Source: Leptolyngbya sp. PLA1 (GTDB lineage: Bacteria > Planctomycetota > Phycisphaerae > Phycisphaerales > UBA1924). From it: a stretch of 64,000 bases of DNA. The DNA lies in assembly GCA_021405315.1 (NCBI GenBank), contig QWIH01000002.1, forward strand, positions 1 through 64,000. The letters are read 5' to 3'. Positions 58,678 through 64,000 of this stretch are shown in pieces. The position numbers and the translations under genes were made by a program. Each line of letters opens with the position of its first letter. Position 1 is the stretch's first letter. The notes under the pieces are model-generated. The model saw only the letters and a list, made by a program, of their open reading frames with translations. It did no database searches and had not been told where the DNA came from.

Positions 58678-60221
58678 GCGCGCGAGTGTGCTTCATGCGC
58701 CGCACGGACCGCGGCGCCGCGATGAGGCAACTCCGCCTCGTCGACCACGCCCAGGACCTGCAGTGGCCGGAGCAGGGGCACGCCGCCGGTACACCCCAGG
58801 ACTATCCGGCCGCCGCGGCCTGGGTCAGAGACCGCCTGGCGAGTTCTCGCTCCGATGCCTCGGTCGCGTTGCTCTGCATTGATGTGGACGGCGGGGTGTG
58901 CTCCTGGCTCTCCGCACCCTCCGCCGACCCTGCGGTGGTCGTTTCCGCGGCCCGCCTGGGTGCTGAGCCCGGCCGGGCCGGAGGCGGCGCGTTCGACTTC
59001 TATGCCCCGGGCGACCTGGACTCCACCATCCAGCCACTCTCGGGTGAAGCGGGCGCGACGCGGCTCTCCGTTCTCGCCATCAGCGACGTTCCCGCTCGCC
59101 TCCTCGTCGATGCACTGGACGACCAGCGGGTCCCCGTCGAGTCCGTCGCCACCCTGTGGCACGCGATCACCCAGGCCTGGGACCCGGCTTCCGCGGTGGA
59201 GCCCGGAGAGACACTGACCTCCTCGGGGCCGGTCACAGGCCTCATCATCGTGGACCCCGCGGGCCGCCTGGTGTGGTGCTGGTCCCGTGCGGGGTCGCTG
59301 TTGGTTGGCGGCTCGATGCGGCTCAGGCTCGCCCGTGAGGGCGAGACCGAGCAGCCCCGCCTCGACGCGGGCGACGCGTCGCGCCTCGCGACGGAGTGGC
59401 TCGCCTGGGCTGTGCAGGTGGGCGCGGCGCCGGGCCGCATCGTCTGCGTCATGACCCCCGGCGAAGACGCCGCGGTCTTTGGCCAGGCGCTCACCAAGGC
59501 GTGGCCCTCCACTCCGGTGGACGCGGTGATGAACGATGACCCCATCGCCGCGACGCTGCGTCGCGTGGCGGCGCGCCTCGAGAGCACCCCCCGAAGCCGC
59601 GCACGCACGCCGGAGCCCGGTGCGGGCGTGGTCGGGCTCTCGCAGCGGCCGGTGCGGGCGCATCGACGGATGCACCTCTGGCGAGCCGTGGCGCTCGCGG
59701 CCAGTGCCGGGCTCCTGGGTCTTGCATCCTGGCGCCTCTACGCACGCGCGGACGAGGCGGCAGCGTCCGCGGACGCCTGGAAGTCCCGCGCCGATGAACT
59801 GATCCGGGGCGTGTACCCCGATGCGCTCATCCCGCAGCCCGGCAAGTCCGCGCTGCAGGCGATGGACGAGGAGATCCTCGCCCGCCGCCGGAACCTCCGC
59901 CCGCCCGAGCGCACCGACCAGGCCATGCCCATCCTTGAAGAGCTCGAGACCATCTCCATGGTCCTGGGCAGCGGCAAGTACGCGCTGGAGTCCATCGAGC
60001 TCAAGTCCCAAGGCTCCGCCCCGACCATCATTGTCATCGCGGAGTCCACCGCCGACGCGGAAGCGCTCGCCGAGGCCCTCAACCGCATCGGCGGCTCCCA
60101 CATCTCGCAGTGGTCCCCGGCGTACGCCTCTCGCACCGAGGCCGGAGTCTCCAAGGTGCAGGCCACGTTCCGAGGCGAGTGGGCGGCTCCGGCACCCCGG
60201 GCAGCGGGGGGCACGCCATGA
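58674..60221 (+). CDS. GspL/PilM-like assembly protein
   Basis: A 515-aa protein. The first 330 residues are cytoplasmic and look like a remnant of the actin-like fold of GspL (D-V-D-G-G-V-C-S-W, L-I-I-V-D-P-A-G-R-L-V-W). A membrane helix at about 340-360 leads to a periplasmic part containing a ferredoxin-like domain (L-E-S-I-E-L-K-S-Q-G, E-A-L-A-E-A-L-N-R-I-G). This is the layout of GspL, which links the secretion ATPase to the pseudopilus platform. ATPase-domain contacts cannot be shown. GTG at 58674; ends with ATGA overlap into the next gene. Confidence 0.65.
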   Translation: MSARVCFMRRTDRGAAMRQLRLVDHAQDLQWPEQGHAAGTPQDYPAAAAWVRDRLASSRSDASVALLCIDVDGGVCSWLSAPSADPAVVVSAARLGAEPGRAGGGAFDFYAPGDLDSTIQPLSGEAGATRLSVLAISDVPARLLVDALDDQRVPVESVATLWHAITQAWDPASAVEPGETLTSSGPVTGLIIVDPAGRLVWCWSRAGSLLVGGSMRLRLAREGETEQPRLDAGDASRLATEWLAWAVQVGAAPGRIVCVMTPGEDAAVFGQALTKAWPSTPVDAVMNDDPIAATLRRVAARLESTPRSRARTPEPGAGVVGLSQRPVRAHRRMHLWRAVALAASAGLLGLASWRLYARADEAAASADAWKSRADELIRGVYPDALIPQPGKSALQAMDEEILARRRNLRPPERTDQAMPILEELETISMVLGSGKYALESIELKSQGSAPTIIVIAESTADAEALAEALNRIGGSHISQWSPAYASRTEAGVSKVQATFRGEWAAPAPRAAGGTP

Positions 60222-60802
60222 GCACCGCCCCCCTCCCCGTGGGCCTTGGTGAAGACCAGCGCGCCGAGCTCGCCGCCCTCGCCGCACGCACGCAGCAGGC
60301 CAACCAGCCCCGCAATGTCGTGCTCTTTGCGGGGCTTCTGACGGCGGTCTCCATCCTCATCCTCTCGTTCGCGTGGCGTGCGAACTCCGCCGCGGCGGAA
60401 CGGGCCGAACTTGCCCAGGAGCGTGCCCGGGCCGCCGCCTCAAAGGCCGCGGAACTGCGGGCTCTGGAGCAGGCCGGGGCCACGCGCAGCAGCGAAGTCA
60501 ACGAGCCGATCGCCCGGATGCTCTCGCGGATCGAGCGGGCGGGTGTCGACGCGGGGCTGAAGAACCAGGTTCCGGTCCCCGGGCAGCGAGCGGGCACCGT
60601 CGAGCGTCGTCTCGGCACGCGACAGATGCAGCTCACCTATCAGCTCCGAGATCCCTCGTTCGAGGCGCTGGCGCGCTTCATGCAGCGGGCGATCCAGGAA
60701 GTGCCCGGGCTCGAGGTCTACTCGGTCCGCATCCGTCCGGAACAGCAGAACTGGTTCCTCGAAGTGGTCTTCTCCCGCTGGGAGCGGGCTGAAGGAGGTT
60801 GA
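60218..60802 (+). CDS. GspM-like assembly protein
   Basis: A 194-aa bitopic protein: cytoplasmic tail of 32 residues, membrane helix at about 33-52, a coiled coil rich in Ala, Glu and Arg, and a small beta-alpha domain at the end (M-Q-L-T-Y-Q-L-R-D, V-R-I-R-P-E-Q-Q-N-W-F-L-E-V-V). Place right after the GspL-like gene, with a 4-nt overlap, and topology match GspM (PilO-like), the partner of GspL. The stop is followed at once by the next ATG. Confidence 0.65.
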   Translation: MSTAPLPVGLGEDQRAELAALAARTQQANQPRNVVLFAGLLTAVSILILSFAWRANSAAAERAELAQERARAAASKAAELRALEQAGATRSSEVNEPIARMLSRIERAGVDAGLKNQVPVPGQRAGTVERRLGTRQMQLTYQLRDPSFEALARFMQRAIQEVPGLEVYSVRIRPEQQNWFLEVVFSRWERAEGG

Positions 60803-61405
60803 ATGAAGGCCCGGGCGTTGCCCCTGCTCACCGTCGGTCTGCTCCTTCACGCCTGCGCCGCCAGGCCACAGGCGGCCTCCGCGCCGAGGGACGAGCCCCT
60901 CCGCGAGGCGGCGTCCCTGGCCACGGAGGCCGATCGGTCCATGCGTGCGGGCCGCCATGACCAGGCCATCGAGCTGGGGCGGCGTGCGGTGGCTCTCCAG
61001 CCCAGCCTCGGGGCGGCGTGGAACAACCTCGGCATCTCCCTGATGGAGACCGGGCAGAACATGGACGCCGTGCAGGCGTTCCAGCGTGCCGCGGACGTGA
61101 GCCCCGCCGACCCCAAGCCATACGAGAATCTCGGACTGCTCTACATGCGTGTGGGCTGGGGCGAGGATGCGCTCCGGTACTACCAGCTCTCCCTCGAGCG
61201 CGACCCCAACTGGCTCCCCTCGCTTCGCGGGGCCGCCGCCTCCGCCAAGGCCCTGCTCCGCAGCAGCGAGGCGGGGCTGGACATCGTGAAGCGGGGCCTG
61301 CTCATCGAGCAGGATTCTCAGTGGAGGCGGGTCTTCGAATCCGAGCGGCTCCGCATCACCGGCGAGCTCACGGAGCGCACCCGCGCGCTCCGCTCACCAT
61401 CCTGA
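60803..61405 (+). CDS. TPR-repeat lipoprotein of the secretion operon
   Basis: A 200-aa lipoprotein with signal ending L-L-H-A-C18. Three to four TPR helices-pairs follow, for example A-W-N-N-L-G-I-S-L-M-E-T-G-Q-N and P-Y-E-N-L-G-L-L-Y-M-R-V-G. Directly coupled to the GspM-like gene (TGAATG). TPR lipoproteins such as PilF and the pilotin-like proteins help secretins reach and assemble in the outer membrane, so a pilotin role is an attractive inference. Twelve nt separate it from tsaE. Confidence 0.82.
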   Translation: MKARALPLLTVGLLLHACAARPQAASAPRDEPLREAASLATEADRSMRAGRHDQAIELGRRAVALQPSLGAAWNNLGISLMETGQNMDAVQAFQRAADVSPADPKPYENLGLLYMRVGWGEDALRYYQLSLERDPNWLPSLRGAAASAKALLRSSEAGLDIVKRGLLIEQDSQWRRVFESERLRITGELTERTRALRSPS

Positions 61406-61417
61406 ACCGAGCCAGCC

Positions 61418-62131
61418 TTGCCCGCCTCAACCATCGATCTTTCCTCCCCCGGTGCCACCGACGCTCTGGCGCAGGGCATCGCGTCCGTGCTTCTGCCCGG
61501 GGACGTGCTGACGCTTGACGGCCCGCTCGGCGCGGGGAAGACCACCCTCGCCCGCGCCCTCGCGCACGCGCTCGGGGTACCGCCACACGACGTCTCCAGC
61601 CCGACCTTTGTGATCATCAACCAGTACGCCATCCCCGCCTCCGCGGCGGGGCCTCTTGCGGGCGGCGAGCTCCTGCACATCGACGCGTACCGCCTTTCAG
61701 GCTCGGACGACGCGCCGTCACTGGGCTGGGATGAGCTCTTCGATCCGGGCACGCGCTGCGCCCGGGGTCGTCGCGCCGCCATCATCGAGTGGGCGGAGCG
61801 CATCCCCGAGCTGATCCCGGAAGAGGCGGCGCGCCTCGTGCTCTCGCCCACGGGCAGGGAATCGCGGCGTGCGGTGCTCACCATCGACGACTCGTGGCTC
61901 TCTCGCCCGCGTGTCGAACTGCTCCTCCAGCGCCCGCCCACACGCTGCCGCACCTCCGGACGCTGGGTCAGCCCGACCTCACCCACGTACCCGTTCATCG
62001 ATCAGCGCAGCAGCCACGCGGACCTCTTCGGCTGGCTCAGCGGCTCCTACCACACCTCCCGTGAACCGGACCCGGACGACGAGACCGACCGACCGCCCCC
62101 GGGGGACACACCCCCTGCACGGTCCCGGTGA
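61418..62131 (+). CDS. tsaE: TsaE (t6A biosynthesis ATPase) with degenerate YacG-like C-terminus
   Basis: A 237-aa protein; normal TsaE is about 150-160 aa. The N-terminal domain has the P-loop G-P-L-G-A-G-K-T-T (residues 35-43), S-S-P-T-F, H-I-D-A-Y-R-L and E-W-A-E, the pattern of TsaE, which helps TsaBD make N6-threonylcarbamoyladenosine in tRNA. Residues 177-212 align with the zinc-ribbon DNA gyrase inhibitor YacG (C-x2-C ... P-F-C-x3-C ... D-L-x2-W) but read C177-R-T-S180, P-F-I194-x3-S198, D202-L and W206. Three of four Cys are lost. The last 20 residues are Pro/Asp-rich. TTG start at 61418. Ends with a GTGA overlap to a possible earlier exbB start. Confidence 0.88.
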   Translation: MPASTIDLSSPGATDALAQGIASVLLPGDVLTLDGPLGAGKTTLARALAHALGVPPHDVSSPTFVIINQYAIPASAAGPLAGGELLHIDAYRLSGSDDAPSLGWDELFDPGTRCARGRRAAIIEWAERIPELIPEEAARLVLSPTGRESRRAVLTIDDSWLSRPRVELLLQRPPTRCRTSGRWVSPTSPTYPFIDQRSSHADLFGWLSGSYHTSREPDPDDETDRPPPGDTPPARSR

Positions 62132-62163
62132 TTGCTCGCCCCCCGGCCTCATACAGTCGGCGC

Positions 62164-62823
62164 ATGACCCACCACGCATGGATGCTCGCCGAGGGCACCG
62201 GACTTTGGCCGCTCTTCCTGCAGTCCTTCGACGTGTTCACCGTCGTGCTCCTCGCCGGCTCGCTCGCGGGTGTCACCACGATCTTCCTGTGCCTCTTCGA
62301 GATCAGGGCCTCCGCGATCGTTCCGCCGCCGGTGGTGGGCCGGCTGAAGGACCTCGCGGCGAGCGCCCGCTGGGAAGACCTGGCCATCCTGGTCCGCGAG
62401 GATGACTCGATGGTCTCCCGCGTGATCCGGGCCGCATCGGCCTCGGGCGGCGACCGCGCCGCCATCCGCGAAGCCGCGGAACTCGCCGCGAGCGAGGAGT
62501 CCGCCCGCTGGTTCAGGAAGATCGACATCCTCAGCGTCATCGGGAATCTCGGGCCGCTGGTCGGCCTCGCCGGCACCGTGTGGGGCATGATTCTCGCGTT
62601 CACCAGCCTCGGGGACACGCAGGGGCAGGCCGGGCCGGCGGACCTGTCGCTGGGCATCTCCAAGGCCCTGTTCCACACACTGCTGGGCCTGTGCCTGGCC
62701 ATTCCCTGCCTGCTCGCGTACGGCGTGTTCCGGGGCCGCGTGGATCGGCTGTGCACCCGCGCGAACGTCCTCGCGAGCGAGATCATCGAGCGACTCCCCG
62801 CGGCGCCCGGAGCCCCGCGTTGA
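62164..62823 (+). CDS. exbB: ExbB/TolQ/MotA-type proton channel subunit
   Basis: A 219-aa membrane protein with helices near residues 18-40, about 115-140 and 165-190. The family core is seen in I-G-N-L-G-P-L-V-G-L-A-G-T-V-W-G-M-I and I-S-K-A-L-F-H-T-L-L-G-L. With ExbD it uses the proton gradient to drive envelope work, as in TonB or Tol systems. ATG at 62164 is chosen; a GTG at 62128, inside the tsaE stop, would add 12 residues. Followed after 2 nt by the first exbD. Confidence 0.88.
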   Translation: MTHHAWMLAEGTGLWPLFLQSFDVFTVVLLAGSLAGVTTIFLCLFEIRASAIVPPPVVGRLKDLAASARWEDLAILVREDDSMVSRVIRAASASGGDRAAIREAAELAASEESARWFRKIDILSVIGNLGPLVGLAGTVWGMILAFTSLGDTQGQAGPADLSLGISKALFHTLLGLCLAIPCLLAYGVFRGRVDRLCTRANVLASEIIERLPAAPGAPR

Positions 62824-62825
62824 GG

Positions 62826-63245
62826 ATGCGGACCTCCCATCACGCCCCTCCCCTGGGAAAGATCAACGTCACCCCGCTGATCGACGTGGTGATGGTGCTC
62901 ATCGTCTTCTATCTCATCGTCGGGCGGCTCGCGGAATCTGAGCGGGCCCGCGTGCAGCTTCCCGGCGCGAGCGCCGGCGCGGCGGAGACCGGCGCGTCGG
63001 TGACGATCACGGTGTCCCTGGTCGGAGGCCGCCCGTCCTACTCGCTCGAGGGAGTCACGGTGCCGGCGGCGGACCTCGCCCGGGCGATCCGTGCGGCGGT
63101 TCCGTCGCCCGAAGGCACCGCCGTCCACATCCGCGCCGACCGCGCACTGGCCTACGACGCGGTCGAGCCGGCGATCCTCGCGTGCCGGGAGGCCGGGCTG
63201 GCGTCCGTGAAGCTCGTCGCCCAGCGCGAGGGGGGCTCGCCGTGA
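62826..63245 (+). CDS. exbD: ExbD/TolR protein, first copy
   Basis: A 139-aa bitopic protein: basic start, I-N-V-T-P-L-I-D-V-V-M-V-L-I-V-F-Y (residues 13-29), where the Asp is the proton carrier of ExbD/TolR, then a periplasmic domain with the typical V-H-I-R-A-D-R segment and K-L-V-A. Immediately after exbB and overlapping the second copy by 4 nt. Confidence 0.88.
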   Translation: MRTSHHAPPLGKINVTPLIDVVMVLIVFYLIVGRLAESERARVQLPGASAGAAETGASVTITVSLVGGRPSYSLEGVTVPAADLARAIRAAVPSPEGTAVHIRADRALAYDAVEPAILACREAGLASVKLVAQREGGSP

Positions 63246-63703
63246 GCCACCAGTTCCGTGACCGCAGCGCGCGGGCCATGTTCGACCTGCACTACGGGCC
63301 GAACATGACGCCGATGGTCGACGTGGTCATGGTGATCCTGATCTTCTTCATGGCATCCGCCGCCCTGCTGGGGCCCGAGTTCCTGCTGCGATCCAGCCTC
63401 CCGCGGCAGGGCGCTGGCACGGACGCGGGCGAGATGGTGACGCTCCGCGTGCGTCTGGTCGGGCTGTCGGCGGGGGTCACGATCGACCAGGGGACCGAGC
63501 TGCTCATGCCCCTCGAAGCGGCGGAGGGCGTCATCGCCTCGCGGCTCTCGCTGCTGGGGCCGGACCGCCTGACGGTGCTGATCGACCCTGAGCCGGACGC
63601 GCCGTACGACCGCGTGGTGAGGCTTCACGAGACGTGCGCCCGCCTGGGCGTGCCCCGCGTCGGCCTGGTCGAGCGCTCCTCTGCTACGCCGCGCACGCCG
63701 TGA
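63242..63703 (+). CDS. exbD: ExbD/TolR protein, second copy
   Basis: A 153-aa homologue of the preceding gene. Its membrane segment M-T-P-M-V-D-V-V-M-V-I-L-I-F-F again has the Asp; the periplasmic part ends V-P-R-V-G-L-V-E. Two differing ExbD copies after one ExbB are common and may form a heteromeric complex. Translation starts at a GTG inside the previous stop (63242). It overlaps the convergent phosphatase gene by 20 nt. Confidence 0.85.
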   Translation: MSHQFRDRSARAMFDLHYGPNMTPMVDVVMVILIFFMASAALLGPEFLLRSSLPRQGAGTDAGEMVTLRVRLVGLSAGVTIDQGTELLMPLEAAEGVIASRLSLLGPDRLTVLIDPEPDAPYDRVVRLHETCARLGVPRVGLVERSSATPRTP

Positions 63704-64000
63704 TGCAGAGCGCGGTCACGTCGTCCCCGCCGTGCATCGAGCCCGCCTGCACGTCCAGCCTGTGCTGGAGCTCTGAGAGGAGGCCGGAGGTGGCGCCGCG
63801 GCGTGCGCCGGCGGCCCCGCGCGCCAGGTCGGCGATCCACCGGTCCCGCTTCAGGACCGCGCGCTGCGCCCCGGACGCTTCGAGCGGGAACGCCGCGTCA
63901 AGCCCGTCGGTGTAGAGCATCAGCATGTCATCGTCGGCGAGGGCGATCTCCCGCTGATCGAACTCCGCGTCGTTGAAGACGCCCAGCAGAGGCCCGGCGG
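63684..64000 (-). CDS. SpoIIE-type PP2C phosphatase, C-terminal part (5' end outside window)
   Basis: The last 105 residues of a serine phosphatase. The visible motifs D-D-D-M-L-M-L-Y-T-D-G-L-D and, near the end, G-G-D-D-V-T-A-L-C-I are the last metal-binding motifs of the SpoIIE/RsbU family, whose members dephosphorylate anti-sigma-factor antagonists. The sensor and first catalytic half are beyond the right edge. Ends in TAG at 63684, convergent with the second exbD. Confidence 0.85.
   Translation of the reverse strand, partial: AGPLLGVFNDAEFDQREIALADDDMLMLYTDGLDAAFPLEASGAQRAVLKRDRWIADLARGAAGARRGATSGLLSELQHRLDVQAGSMHGGDDVTALCITACAA

Noticed and set aside
1-64000. Search for CRISPR arrays, insertion sequences, toxin-antitoxin pairs, phage genes, tRNA or rRNA
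   Set aside because: No regular repeat-spacer pattern, transposase, integrase, or recognisable RNA gene was seen by eye; faint cases cannot be excluded without a covariance or repeat search.

Overview
The window is very GC-rich chromosomal DNA from a bacterium of the PVC superphylum, most likely a planctomycete of the Phycisphaerae. The grounds are: four secreted proteins with a planctomycete-style C-terminal sorting tail (Pro-Ala/Val-Pro-Gly, a hydrophobic stretch, then a run of Arg); a 53-aa small basic protein and a 128-aa conserved protein of types I know mainly from planctomycetes, verrucomicrobia and chlamydiae; lipoproteins, OmpA and a type II secretion-like cluster implying a Gram-negative envelope; and GTG/TTG starts with GTGA/ATGA stop-start overlaps. 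The taxonomic call is an inference from protein content, since there is no rRNA gene in the window.

Layout. 1-8.5 kb: tail of a GR-rich protein, cupin, HIT hydrolase, OmpA-type lipoprotein, an amidohydrolase, a system II cytochrome c assembly pair (ResB and CcsA) and a 3-methyladenine DNA glycosylase. 8.5-20.6 kb: a PVC-type conserved protein, an AI-2E-family permease, a secreted FG-GAP protein, Ffh, a sorted HExxH protein, RecG, two tandem sorted-protein paralogues, a lone NuoI, an anchored unknown and the small basic protein. 20.7-26.5 kb: a metal-rich-tailed DinB protein and two secreted amidohydrolase-fold proteins. 26.5-35.7 kb: asparagine synthase, two GT-C type glycosyltransferases, NAD synthetase and a flippase-like membrane protein, consistent with surface glycan work. 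35.7-42.7 kb: a Fur-like regulator, MFS transporter, Gfo/Idh oxidoreductase, thioredoxin, dihydropteroate synthase, a fourth sorted protein, a DUF2007-type protein and a saccharopine-dehydrogenase-like enzyme. 42.7-49.7 kb: SppA-type lipoprotein peptidase, then a reduced division cluster (rsmH, LysM protein, ftsL-like, ftsI) and a Nif3-like protein. 49.8-54.6 kb: a large secreted protein, two methyltransferases and a KdsC-like HAD phosphatase. 54.8-61.4 kb: a type II secretion-like operon (gspG, then I-, J-, K-, C-, L- and M-like genes and a TPR lipoprotein). 61.4-64 kb: tsaE with a YacG-like tail, exbB-exbD-exbD, and the end of a SpoIIE-type phosphatase on the other strand.

How the parts fit. 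Much of the window serves the envelope: cytochrome c maturation, glycan assembly, peptidoglycan synthesis at division, protein export through pseudopilins, Tol/Exb energy transduction and outer-membrane lipoproteins. No phage, IS element, CRISPR array, toxin-antitoxin or recognisable defence system was seen, and no tRNA or rRNA. The observations most worth a second look are the TsaE/degenerate YacG fusion, the Fur-like protein without its metal ligands, the amidohydrolase-fold proteins that lost their metal motif, the non-canonical secretion operon, and the sorted HExxH protein.
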